Shown in pieces: positions 22,126 through 34,545 of a stretch of 64,000 nucleotides of DNA. The position numbers and the translations under genes were made by a program. This DNA comes from Xenia sp. Carnegie-2017 (Eukaryota > Cnidaria > Anthozoa > Malacalcyonacea > Xeniidae): assembly GCF_021976095.1 (NCBI RefSeq), contig NW_025813526.1, positions 6,909,577-6,973,576 of the forward strand, written 5' to 3'. Each line of letters starts with the position of its first letter. Positions within the stretch are counted from its first letter, which is position 1. The notes under the pieces are model-generated. The model was not told the DNA's origin. It saw only the letters and a program-made list of their open reading frames with translations, and did not search any database.

Positions 22126-22197
22126 GCGCATCGTTGGGCTCGAACCCACGACCATCTGCATTTGAGTCTCAAGCTCTACCGATTGAGCTAGCCGGGT
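22126..22197 (-). pseudogene. tRNA-Lys-like pseudogene
   Basis: The minus strand reads ACCCGGCTAGCTCAATCGGT, then AGAGCTTGAGACTCAAATGC, then GTGGGTTCGAGCCCAACG. The A and B boxes are intact and follow tRNA-Lys. The anticodon loop reads CTCAAAT instead of CTCTTAA, its 3' stem no longer pairs, and three of seven acceptor pairs are broken. It could be transcribed, but not as a normal tRNA; it may also be the head of a short repeat. Confidence 0.65.
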
Positions 22198-22199
22198 AT

Positions 22200-24520
22200 T
22201 GTGAGAATGAAAGATAATCAATTAATATATTTTTGGTTCGTTGAGACAAAGCAAAATCGATCTTTGTCTGTTTTTTTTAAATCTTGAAATAGAAAATACT
22301 GAAGAAATTTCCATTGTTCTTGCTTTTATTCTACTCGCCTAAGTTGTTAATGTATAGCTTTTTAGCTTGCCAACCAAAACCATTGCTCACATTAAAATTA
22401 ATTTATATCGAGGAGGATGATTTGGATACTCAATCGACGTTTTGGTGTCAACATCTTGTCTAAACGCAGTAATTTAAGTCATCTTCACTTTCGCGACTTG
22501 TGTCTTTTTAGCTGGTACTATGATAAAACATAAGGCAAAAAAATTTTACATGCTAATTAAGGATGTTTAAATGGAAAAGAAAAAATAGAAAACAAAAAAA
22601 AACAAACACAGATTTGTCTTAAAAATGGGGATTTTTCAATTTAGACGTCAAACTTCAAACTGCTAGTTTATAACTACAGTTTGGGGTATTAGGTTTACAA
22701 ACTGAACGCCAATCTGTAAGTCTCCAATCTTATAGAGATGTTGTCTTTTGTCATTAAAGTGCAAACTATTCGTGTTTATTGTGGCTAACTTTTATTTTGT
22801 TTATTAGACATCATTTTAGAAAGTGTCTGGATGACTATGCATAAGCTTTATAGAAGGATACTATGTAGCAAATGTCTTTATAGCAAAGATTGCATCAAAC
22901 AATTAATGTATTTATATTTCGAGTGATATTTATCTATTTGAAATTAATTGCTCTGACGCAGATAACTGTATTGCCTTAATAAATTATTAATATTAATGTT
23001 CACGCTGTTTGTGCAGAAATCACCGACAACTATATGATCTGTCAAGGATTCGTCTATCTTTATCTACTGAATCCGCATAGTTGTATTGTAACTTATCTAA
23101 ATTTAAATTTCTTTCTTCAATAACGCAAATGTTACATTGTAGTTTACAGGTTACAGGCCCGGGCTATTGAAGATAGACAGTCAAACAATTAAGTGGCTTA
23201 GTTTCAGTAGAAATGCTAAAGACTATACAGCATGAAGCACAAAATTTCATAAGCAGCTATAACTCCAAAATTATGTTGTTTTTTTTATTTTTTTGTTTTT
23301 TAAGCATCTTACATTAACCAATGAGTCGGAAATTTGGGAAAAATTGAAAAAAACAAAGAAGAGGCAGTTGTGACTAAACACTCTCTGTAAAATTGTTTTT
23401 CGATAATAGATTTGTCAGTTATAGTTTAAAAGTTTTCTCCAGGTCCCTGCATTTAAAAATGGTTTTTGAAGTTCTGTCAGTGCAACAGACGACACATGTT
23501 CCTTTTTGATACGATATTAACAACGAACTGACCTTTTGTCGTGAGTGGAAGAAACAGGCAATGTTAAAATATGTCTTAGCAGCATATATTTATTTATTAC
23601 TGAACGCTTACACCATTTGTGAGTATGTTCTTTTTATACTACTAGATGCAATTAATGAAAGACGAGCAACGTTGAAACTTAGTTACCTTAAAGTAACAAA
23701 ATATTGAGAAATGCGTGATATCCTGAATGTGTAACAGCTCAGCGGAAAAGCTTGTCTGATTTTCGTAATCTTCATACACATGACATTTAAAATCAGTAAT
23801 TTTGAGGTGCTTGCATCAAATATGGCTATTTAAATTTCCTACAAAATTTTCCTACGGACTCATATCCAAGCGTGTCAGGGGGAGGAACTGCCGTGAGGGC
23901 AAAGTTTTATATATTCATATGCAAATGTTGTGCATGAAAAAATTTTGAGCTGTGAAGACATAGGCGTGAGTGTATTAGCAGATTAATTTTTTTAGATGGG
24001 AGTAAATTCCACTATTTATTGAACTCATCTTTGTTCTTTCAGCATTGAGGGGGGGTGTGGGTGGCTATGTAGCGTTTAAATATTTTTGATTTCTGTACAA
24101 ACATGGCCCCTGAAATATTGTTCTTTAGTAAAGCAATTAGTATATTAGACAAAATAAGGAATTTATTTAGGAATCAGAATAATTTAAGATTCTAATTGCA
24201 TTGCTATAGAATCTACTATAATGTCAATAAGTAACAGATTTTCAGAAAGTAAAAACTTTTTTAAGTGTTCATCTCTCATGACATTATTTGTGGGGTGGGG
24301 GGAGAGTTAAGCGTCCCCAAGCCCCCTTTCTGCTTTTCTTTTTGATAATTGAAATTATTCCGTTGACCAAACCATAGTTCTGTCGTTGCATTTCCTGGCG
24401 ATAAGCAATGATGTTTTTTGTTAGAGCATATAGATCACAATCCCATTCTGTTTTATAAATAATATTCAAAATAATCTTCTCCTCAATAAACACCATGATT
24501 GCCATTACCAGATAATAGAA
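22200..24520. other. AT-rich intergenic DNA
   Basis: No recognisable gene. A block at about 21935-21985 reappears loosely at 22715-22765 (TCTATAGAGATGT.GT.TTTTATNATTAAA), which looks like an old repeat. Frames near 24284-24505 minus lie downstream of the EGF pseudogene and have no motif I can name. Confidence 0.35.
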
Positions 24521-24526
24521 AACTCT

Positions 24527-25153
24527 TCAGAATCCCTCCACAGAAGCCATGGCTATTGTTTTATTAAAATGTTTGGTTATTTTAGAAAAAGAGAATGTGC
24601 AATCTTTACACATATAGTCTCTGATATCGTTAGAACTGACAATTAGTGAAACTGTTAATGTAGTTAACTCTCTTAAAACTGGTGCATTTTCATTGGCTTC
24701 CGTAACTAAATCTGCTTCATTCCAGCCTTTCTTACCGTATGAGAACGTAATACGACATAACGTGTTTTCATCACTTTTTATACCGACAATTGCTTTAAAT
24801 GACACTCTGTGATCTTCCTATGTTTCAATCGTTTCATTCCGAGGTGATTGTTTATAGTATAGTTTCTATCAGTAGTGAGCAAAAAATTTTAAGCTATAGG
24901 ACATAGCCAATGTCCTAGCATTTATGGAAGCAAACCGACAGTCGACTTTGACAATTTCGTTTTCTATTGGAAATGATTTATACCAGCCATTAATATAATC
25001 CGAATAACTATGGCAAGACATTGATTTCTTTTCACATGGTTGACCAACAAATCCTTCTTAACATTGAAGAAAGGAACAAGTCTTAATGTATGATGTGCTT
25101 CATTTTTGGCAGGTACCGTTGCTATAGCTATACGATGACTTCTGACAGTAATC
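24527..25153 (-). pseudogene. EGF-domain protein pseudogene, one continuous frame
   Basis: A single minus-strand frame of about 209 codons that stays in register but holds five stop codons and no indel. It opens with an EGF-like block: DYCQKSSYSYSNGTC, then IKTCSFLQC, then EGFVGQPCE (25031-25153). It continues KKSMSCHSYSDYINGWYKSF and PIENEIVKVDCRFASINART (to about 24900), and ends with ITFSYGKKGWNEADLVTEAN and IRDYMCKDCTFSFSKITKHF before the stop at 24527. The Cys spacing is not a textbook EGF. Conserved register with stops only suggests a host secreted or membrane protein fragment, possibly one exon, that decayed by point changes. The region after the EGF part is not a family I recognise. 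Confidence 0.45.
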
Positions 25154-25189
25154 TTTTTTCGTATGGAACCTTTTTAAACAATAATTTGA

Positions 25190-28100
25190 CTTTAACTAGA
25201 AAGTGAAAGAAAATATATGTACATAAAACTGACATTCTCCCGTTAAAAAGAATTTAGTACAGTATGTAAATATAAATGTTTTAATTAAGTGTTTAAATCT
25301 GTTGGTTATTTGAAATTGCAATGGTGTTAATTGTAAATTAGTAAAAAAATGGAAATATTGTTTTAAAAACAAGCTGACTAGTTCATGTTGAGAAATGCTT
25401 TCGTATTCTTTATGTAATGAGTAAATAATTAAGTCATGTGTAACTAAATAAATGATTATTTTAAGAGACCCTTATGTGCAAATAGTCACATTATTTTTAT
25501 AGTTCCTAATCGTTTTTGTTAATTGTAAATTAACCATATGTAGTAAAAAGGTAGATGACTACATCACAAAACATAACAATTACTTTTTTCATTTCCTGGC
25601 GTTTTTTCTCTAATATAGAAACATACATAGCTTCTTACAATTAATACCATAGTTCCAAAATTTTATACACGTAAAAGTTGATAAAGCCAAATGATACTAT
25701 TCTACGTCGATTTAAAACGTAATTCAATTTTGAATTTGTTTTTTCAAAAACACAAACGCACGAGATTGTTTGAAATTGAACTAAAAACACTTTCCCATTT
25801 ATCAAACACTCTTAGGAAGGGATGATGTTCATCTCGTAGAGTTTAATGATACCGTTTTCAACTTACTAATGTTCATCCAAATGTTGTTTTTTTTTATTAT
25901 TTTTCAATGTCGATTTGTTTTGTTTCTTCACTTATATAATATAATAAAGACGTAAATTGAAATTATTATGATAGTAGCGATGTGAACAAAAAAGTGTTGT
26001 TAAATAAGTAAACTTGTAGCAATCTTTCATAAACATCGTTACAGATGAAATTTTGGTAGCAGTAGTAGGATTCTGTAACATTTTTACATTTTTTTAAGAA
26101 GCAGCAGCATCATATAATCTCCAGTTTGTTTCAAAACAATGCAGCTCGACCTTGCACCATCTCAATTTTCTGCCATTATAAGGCCAAGAAGACAAACTTT
26201 TTAGGATTAAATATCTTTGCCGGTTGTTCTGTCCTTTTCACAAAAATTTTTCCCGAATCAAATGTTTGAAGAACGAATAAAAACGCAAAAACTGCGATTT
26301 TGTAATACAAAAGTATAGTAAAGTGGGACCGATACCTCCCACATAATGAGATGAGCCAACATTTGGCTTCAATTATCTTACTATATTTATACATGGTGCG
26401 TCCAGTTTAATATACATATCAGTGGTGGGTAGCCACAAAATAGACAGCTAATACTTTATGTACAATAAATATAGAACTTTGAAAAATATTCCATATTGCA
26501 AAAATATGCTATGAACTCAATCTTCAGTCGAAGGACCGAACAAAACAAGCCTTTCCACATCAGGAGACCACATACCAAATCAATTTGGGAAAGGTTGTAC
26601 ATGTTAGCTCTTGTCTATAATTAATACATGTGTAGTAAGTTCATTGATCTCTGTATTATTAATCTTAAAGCATAGACAATGTAATTTTCTAAAATCGTTT
26701 TGTCTGCGCGTATAGTTGTATAATCCTAACCTTTGTTTTTACTCATCATATTTGAAAATAAGCCAACATTCAAAAACAATAGTTAGGATCACAAGCCACT
26801 GCAAAGGTGAGTAAAATTTCCTTTGGTCAAATAATGTGTGAAACTTGGAGCAAAGCACTGGTATTTTTGCCCAGGTATGTGAATCTGGTCACGGTGCTTT
26901 GGTGGTTAAAAAAAGCAAATGATGCATTTATGAATGAGTCTTAAACAGAGTAAGTAATTTTCTCGACGTGGATAAACATGAAGTCATAATGACAATGTAA
27001 TACGTACAATACTTGTTCATAGCACAGTGCGATGCATTCTTCATATAAAAAACATTTTGACATGCCCACCGCTATTCAGAAGGGGTTAGGCAATTGGTCA
27101 TTTGAATGAGGATTAAGATGAAAGCACATTTTTGCAATTTTGAAGAGTTTGCAAAGTTTGATTTGTGTCCATCTATTTTTCATATATTTTGTGCCTCCCT
27201 ACCTCAATTTGTCAAACGTCCTTGCGTATATTACGTGTCACGCGACTCAACTCACGTGCTTCTATGATAAAGTTGCATTGCAATAAATAAATATGGTCAA
27301 AAATGATTTCACACGAATTTCAAATTATATTCATAAATATTTTCAATGAAAATCATTTTTTTGGTATAAGTACTAAATTGTCAAAAGCTTGTCTTTCAAA
27401 TAATTTTCAGACGTGTATGCATAATATTTCATACATTGCTCATTCAACCGATAAATCAACACACGATTGATTCGTATTTTGGGCGACACTTTTGGGCGAC
27501 ACTTTTTAATTTTCCTTTACAATTTTTGTTAAAAATTTTGGGTCGATTACAAATGCTGTTGAAACTTTCAACTTTCAAAAGCTGGGATTATTACAAGTAG
27601 CCAATGCAAACATTTCGCATTTCATTGTACAACGAGTTGATGTTCATGACATGGTAATTTTGATATTCTGAAATCAGCGCAGGTATTATTAGTTATTTTT
27701 GTAAGTTTCCACTTTTTTCCAGTATAACAGCGTGGTTACCCACAAAAATGAGTTTAGTATCTCATTTTACAAAACATTGACATAATTGTCTTTTTCTTTG
27801 AATATTTACGTGTTAAGGAATGTTTAAACTTCAAAGATATCTTTATAATCTTTCACTCTTTTAAAGATATTGGTTTTAGCTAAAAAGATGGTAAAACCTA
27901 AGCATACTCCTATTACAACACATGTCTTTCCTAAGAATATGTTCTTCCAGATATGGAATTCTGAAAAATATGAAAAATACTGAATATAAATACTCACCAT
28001 AGAAGAAAAAGATACTCTATATGATAACCCGTGATGTTAGTAGTTCTAGATTCATTCTAAAAATCACATTTAACGTTTATTTTTTTTGACTTAACAACTA

Positions 28101-29620
28101 CAAAATGATGTAGTTAACGTTGCTGACTAAAATCTTAAAGCAAGAAATTTACAACGCGAGATTAACATCAATATTACTCAACTATATCAACCAAATCATC
28201 CAGGTGAAGAAACGCATTTATAAGTAAAATAAGCTGTTCAAAAAATATTTGGAAATTGCGACATAAACTACAATGAAAATGGAAAATATTGCAATAAGAT
28301 GTTATTACCAGAAGGGAAATGATTTTTAGATGCGTGTCACTTTAAGTAAGAGAGGTTTTCGCCTTCTCACGCCTAGAATCACACAAAGGCCTTACAAATA
28401 AAGGGTAAAATACTAGCAATTACTTTTTGATGACTTCATATCTTTGATCAATTGACGTTGCGGAAAGGCAAATTATCAGATAATAATTGTAATAAAAATG
28501 ATGTGAATGTAAGATATTTGACGATAAAATCGTTATAAATGTTAGACAGTGTTAAGACTTTTCTATACAGTGTGTATAAAACTAAAGATACCTAAACATG
28601 CCCACAAAAAATGAATATATCCAGATATGGACTTATACGTACATGATCACCATGTTAATCTTACTTGTACATTACTGGGTATGTTTTTCTGCTTGCTGTT
28701 ATATGTAAAATTCTTCCCAAGAGCAGAAAATCTTTCGTATTATTTAGAAAGATAAGTAATATATGCACTTACCTGACAATACATTGTGCACATAAAGTTT
28801 GCATATGATATGCATTGAATTTATCATTGTCGTTCATTTCTAAACATCGTCTTTCTTTTATACACCTTGTATAGCCTTTTCACACCTTACCAACGGACAA
28901 TCGCAGTGACGTAGCCAAACATGAATTTTTTGAGGGGCATACTTTTGAACTTGTTAGCCTTTTTGAGGGGTGGGGGTTGACTATGCCCCAGGCTTACGTT
29001 TACAGCTACCTTAGTACTGCAGACCAGCGTTTTTTAACAACACTGCTATATTCCCTGATTCACTGCAATGCTTATTACTGGAACAACCAACACTTTGTTG
29101 AATATAATTTACAGGCGCACTATGGAGAGTAGAATATCACGAAAATAAAAATTCGAAAAAGGTAAGATTTTGGTTATATTTTCCCAAAATTTGAAGCTTT
29201 ACATACCACATATTTAAAGTTATACGAACTTTGAACTAACACAAATTTATTATCTTATGAATTACAATGTATCATTACGACAATCGTTTTGTGAGTCTTG
29301 CCAGTCACCCAGGCAATAATCTTTTGATTAAATCGAATGGAAAAACAGCTTAAGCTTTTTGAATAAAAATTTATTAATTCTTACAATGATAATCTTATAC
29401 GTTCATTTTGCTCACTCACTCAGACTCTCACTTCAACACATCAACAACAAAAAATCACTTAAAATTTGCCAAAGTCTATTGTTAACTAATTCATAATATT
29501 AAGGAGTATTTTCTCTCCATCAGTAGCAACATTTAAATAATATAACTAATTCAAACACACTCCCCTATACATCTGAAAATATGATGTATATCCAAATGAT
29601 GTAGGGATCTATCTGAATTA
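25190..29620. other. AT-rich intergenic DNA, no gene recognised
   Basis: About 4.4 kb without a recognised domain, RNA gene or clear repeat. Short frames (for example 26176-26394 minus) look like chance. Confidence 0.4.
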
Positions 29621-29629
29621 ATGATGTAG

Positions 29630-30600
29630 TGAGCGTTTCAAATGTCTTTGTTGCCTTCGTCTGCAATCGCTTCAATAATCCCTGCTGCTTACACTTTGGT
29701 CTAAATGGTTGAGCGTCTGGATTAAAGCCAGGCCTCTCTTTCTCGCTCTGTTGGTCACAAGCTAATTCTATTGGGTAAAGAAATAAAAAAATTGAACTGG
29801 TCTTCCTTGGTATCCATTAGGCCTTTTCAACCTTACCCTACGTATCACACCATTTCTTTTCTGACATATCTCTATAACGATCACAAGAGGCCATCTCCGT
29901 CCAATCATTTCATTGGACTTGATCAACACGAGGTCTCCGACATTCACAATGAAATTTTTGTTTACATGATTCTTATTAGGTCGTTCTCGCATTGCAGTAA
30001 GGTATCCTTTTGACCATCCTTTATACAAGGCTTGTTAGTAATGTTTTAAATATGTTCACCTCTTACGTAAGTCGGGTTCAATCCATAATTTCTGTTCTGG
30101 CAGATGATTGGATCTCTGGAATGAAAAGATTTGGTTGTCAACATAGGCAGTTGAAAATTGACTTCAACCTAAATGAGTGGTCTTATATTGATTGGCACTT
30201 CAACGTCAAGTATTACGTGAAGCAGTTCTTCCCACTTCATTTTTGCCCCTCTATATTGCTTGGTGCCACATAGTCTGAGTAGATCTTCCTGGGCCTCTCC
30301 TTCGAGCAATGAATCGTTTCAAACTTGGTATGAATGTGAAAGCAGAAACGTCCGGCAATACGCCCAATTACACTACCCGAGTTAAACAGCATGAAAATTG
30401 CGATAAATATACCTTTCAATCTTTGTTTGACTTTTTTATAACGTATTTGTCCCGAAAAGTCAACGCCAACATCGAATGCTGTTTTTCCACATGTCCGGTC
30501 GTCAGATATATTCCTAGGAGGTGGTGGAGGAAATGATGTCACTTTTGAAGCCAAAGCTTTCCTTTCACATTTTGAAAAGTCAAAAAATTTTTTAAAAAAA
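29630..30600 (-). mobile_element. BEL/Pao LTR-retrotransposon fossil, integrase end
   Basis: A fragment of the pol 3' end of a BEL/Pao element on the minus strand. Two blocks are characteristic of the family: DVGVDFSGQIRYKK preceded by a PPPP..DD stretch (about 30440-30560), and the integrase C-terminal WSKGYLTAMRERPNK with VGDLVLIKSNEMIGRRWPL and VIRRVRLKRPNGYQGRPVQ (29768-30028). No LTR was found next to it. It is broken in a handful of places and incomplete, so an old remnant. Confidence 0.75.
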
Positions 30601-30640
30601 AGCAACAAATGAAGCAAATGACAAATCTTCATTGTGTACT

Positions 30641-32520
30641 CTGATAGGAAAATAAGCTCAAACTGTTTCTTAAAGCAAAAATTTAAATAAGGAAGAAAAA
30701 TTTAGCAGAGTAAATTTAAAGGTTTTATCACTATATAGCATGTATTAAATATTAGTAACATTCAAACATCACTCTATTGAAATATTTGATAAAAATATGA
30801 TCATGACATGATTTAAGCATTTCGTTATATAAAACCCTATGGAATATAAAGTTTGAAGATTCACATCTGCATTGAGGCATCAAAAATCTCAGTACCACTG
30901 TTTACATAAACACAAACTTTATGTCCATCACATTTTACATGTTTGTGAATTGACTTTTCTAAATCATCAAAACACACACATCCTTCTTGTCATCTTTCTT
31001 TGGTATTTGAAGTTAAAGTATCAAACCGTTCAAAGCTTCCTTAGTAAACCCGTTGCCTCTATCCATAGAATTTGACCATGATCACATTAAATAATTGTAG
31101 TCAGTTAAGGCAATAAATTATTTATCTTTTCAGTCTTATTATTTTTTTGTAAGACTCTGGTCATTAACAAATTGTAGTCATCTGTGAAACCTGATCTTCC
31201 CTGCACGCTGTCAGCAATAAAAAACATAACAAGGTCTGCTTAAAATCATCGGTACTGTTTGGGCTGATTATTTCTTTTTAATATTTACACACAGAGCAAA
31301 ATATGCGCAGGAAAAATTTTTCATGGAAATTCTCGAGTTCATACATTGACACATCAGTACCATAAAAGTATGCTGAATTTTTTAAAGAAGAACAGGGATA
31401 TTTCAGTACATTTGGCGTTCAAATCATTTAAAAAAATACCATCTCTAATACGGATTTTAAGGCTTTTCAAGTGTATACTGTAATTGCTTTTCAATCTTTG
31501 GTGAACAAACAAAACAAGCAAATATCTCACCTGACAGAAGCGAGATGCTCCTTTTTGTGCAAACTATGACATCCAACAACTGGAACGATTGAAGTGTTGG
31601 CATTATAAAACAAATGAAAAAATTATATCGTGTTTGTTTTTGAAAAATTCTATATGATTTACTTAACAAACCAGGGGGAGGTGAAGAATATTATTTTTCT
31701 GCAAAGCGAACTTTTAGCAAAATAGGTCCTTTGGTATCCGTATCTTTTACAACAGTTCCTATTCCACTTAGCCGCTCCAGTTATTATCGAACTCAATTGA
31801 GCTAACATAACCGAAAAACAGTTACTGTTAAGTGATTGAACTTACGGAGCAAAAAACAACGCCTTTAATTTTCCTCTTGTTACTTCTTCACGATGATCTT
31901 AATGAAAAAACTTTTCAATCTTCATACAGGAGACAACAAAAAACGTTAGAACTATGTCTGGGGTAACTAAGAGTGAAAGAGACATGAAATACTGTGGTTC
32001 CAAAGTTAACAAAAAGCATTGACTGAACACATAAGAAAAAATTACAAGAATTTTGTTTAAGATGATTTAAAAAACATGTAGTGAATATTGCAATTAATTT
32101 GAATGAAAATGTTTCCATGGCAATAATAGCAAGCACTATGAGCAGTAATAAGAAAAGGGACATGAATATCAAGACTTTCACAAGCATTAAAGAGCTTATT
32201 AATGCAACTGGTGTATTCATTTTGTCGTTTCGCTCTTGGTTATAAATTTATTTAACATCCCTTGACCATTCGGGACTACTTTATTTTTAATCTTTTGGAT
32301 TAATGTCCTACATGAAAAGTCTTTCTTAAAATGCAAATTAATACACTTCAATATTACAGATTTTATATTTGTATAAAGTCTGTAACGGCCAAACAACGAG
32401 GGAGTATATTTCTTTTTATTTAGCGTTAGGCAAGGGAGATCTATGCTGAGGTGGAGTGCCACTTCTATTTCCAGCGCCCGGCTACTATACCGCCCAATCA
32501 GATTATCCGAATTGCGCTTC
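30641..32520. other. AT-rich intergenic DNA
   Basis: No recognised gene. Frames at 31915-32220 and 32217-32462 minus are contiguous and moderately long, but show no motif and are rich in codons favoured by AT bias. Confidence 0.35.
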
Positions 32521-32529
32521 TCATAACGT

Positions 32530-32604
32530 GAGTTAAAAAGGGTATATCAAACCTTGGACCTTGCAATTACCAGGTGGACGCTCTACCGACTGAGCTATCA
32601 CGAA
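32530..32604 (-). pseudogene. tRNA-Thr-like pseudogene
   Basis: The minus strand carries TTCGTGATAGCTCAGTCGGT, then AGAGCGTCCACCTGGTAATTGC, with a CTGGTAA anticodon loop (GGT). The A box is intact. The anticodon stem does not pair well and the T arm (CCAAGGTTTGATATACC) is damaged, so a functional tRNA is unlikely. Confidence 0.55.
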
Positions 32605-32609
32605 GGAGC

Positions 32610-34195
32610 TATCCCGATCTCTATGATATAAGTTTGCATTTCGTTTTACTTCTTGAACGTTTAATCCTCGCTGCTTTCCCATCGTGCTTTTAGACTTGTT
32701 AAACATAAAAAAAAAACATCAGAAACTGCAACGGCGAGTATATAATACTTGTTCCAATTGTTGAGCCACGTAGTAAATTCGATTAAGTGTGCAACTCATT
32801 GGTACAATGAATGAAATTACATTTTTCAATGGTACCGCTTATGCATATATTGAAAGAAAAACCAATAAAAATAACCAAATATCTATAACACTTGTTATTC
32901 TTCTGCAAAAATTCTATTTGGGCAACATCGAAATGACACCTGTCGTAAATATCTTTCAATCAAAAACAAGTCTTTTTAAATTTTTTAAGTAATATGAAAA
33001 TATATGCATCTTCTAACCTTAACTAAGCATTTTTTAAATTTTCAGGGCCAATACAATGAGAACCCTTTGTTTTTACATCTGTGTACAAACGTCCACCACT
33101 TCCATAACTTCCCAGACGTTTAAGACCAAAGTAAACACTGGACAAGTACTTGTTGATGTCCTTCATTTTAATGTCTGTACATTAATACTTTTATTAGACA
33201 AATCTCGCTCCTTTTTAAATTTTTTTCAACTGTTTTTTCTGTTCTTGGTGACTTGCAGAGATTAAACCGTTGAATTACCCGATTAAAGGTCAACAACAAC
33301 GCTTAAATAAATTCTTACTGTTTTTATCCTGCCCATAAATAACATTATGGGCTAAGATTATTGCGCCCAAAACTTGTACTTAAATAAATAATTTCTTTTG
33401 CTTATGATTTTAGTCTCTTTTCATGTTTTGAAAATACTATTCTCCATTTTTTCATAAGCATTTTTGTGAAATATAAAACACATATAACTGAACACAAAGT
33501 GTAATATCAAGAAAGATACTCCATGCTACATATGCATGTTCTCAATTGAAAACACTCTGCACATAAGTTAGGTTGAACTATATACATCTTCCTCAGTCAT
33601 CATTTCCTAAATACATTTGATCAAACAGATGTGCCATACTTCTATTTTATTTTAAATCGTCAAATTAACAAAAGCACAGCAGCAACACTCAAAATATACA
33701 TTATTTTTTGAAGATGACCTTTAAGTATATACTCGTTCAGGTAATAAATATACAATGAGTGCTTTCTGGTGTTTTTATTGGATAAAAAGCATATTTTCTG
33801 TTTCACATAATATCCAAGACGTCCAGTCTTTCAAGAAAACCTACAGGTATTACAGTCTAGCCCCCCTTTGACCATTAAAGTACTAACATATGATGGTACG
33901 ATCTAAAATATTCCGTATTTCTAAAAGCTTAAACATTTACGCATATCTATCATTGCAAAAAAAAAAGACAAATTAATTTCAACCTAAGATTTTAATGTCT
34001 CAGTTGTATGCAGGTCTATTTTTATGGACTTGCTCGTAGTTTTTTATCAATGTTCTAAAAATGGCACCAAGAAAATGAACTTATAAGTTGCCTGTATGCC
34101 ATACTTCATCTTTAAACTTTTTCCATCATGACGCCTGTTCAAAAAAACAAGAACAAAAGGCGTTAAGTCAGTCTGCGCCACTGTCCAGCTAAGCA
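32610..34195. other. AT-rich intergenic DNA
   Basis: Nothing recognised beyond short frames without motifs. Confidence 0.4.
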
Positions 34196-34199
34196 AACT

Positions 34200-34545
34200 T
34201 TGAATGTGAAAGATGAGAAACGTGCTGCCAACACCACATCCATGTTTTCTTTGGTTGGACACGAACACACGTCTTTAAATGTAGATATGATCTTCGCACT
34301 TTGTTGGATAATTTAAGCAATTGTCTCATCAACTTGAAAAATTCAGGTGACTCAACGGTATTTGAACCCATGACCTCTGCGGTGCCGGTGCAGTGCTCTG
34401 ACCAACTGAGCTATGAAGTCACACAGTGGTGAGCAGGTCAATTTTGTTGGCTTCATGTTTTCTCGTGAAAAGAATGTCATACGAAAGAATGTTTTATGCA
34501 GTGCGGTGTTTGAAATTAAATGTAGATATGATCTTCGCACATCAT
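34200..34545 (-). repeat. tRNA-derived short repeat, 239-bp family, about 1.3 units
   Basis: Reverse orientation relative to the three copies at 51932-52579. The tRNA-like head is at 34348-34422 (A box TAGCTCAGTTGGTCAGAGC, B-box region GGGTTCAAATACC), followed by CCTGAATTTTTCAAGTTGATGAGACAATTGC and GTGCGAAGATCATATCT. Upstream of the head, from about 34425 to 34545, lies the end of a preceding unit, again with GTGCGAAGATCATATCTAC. This locus is therefore also a piece of a tandem array. Confidence 0.8.

Noticed and set aside
22126-22197. Functional tRNA-Lys gene
   Set aside because: A and B boxes are intact, but the anticodon arm and acceptor stem are broken.
31915-32462. Two adjacent minus frames, one hydrophobic, as a membrane protein gene
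   Set aside because: Hydrophobicity follows from AT-rich codons; no family pattern, splice sites or start context could be supported.
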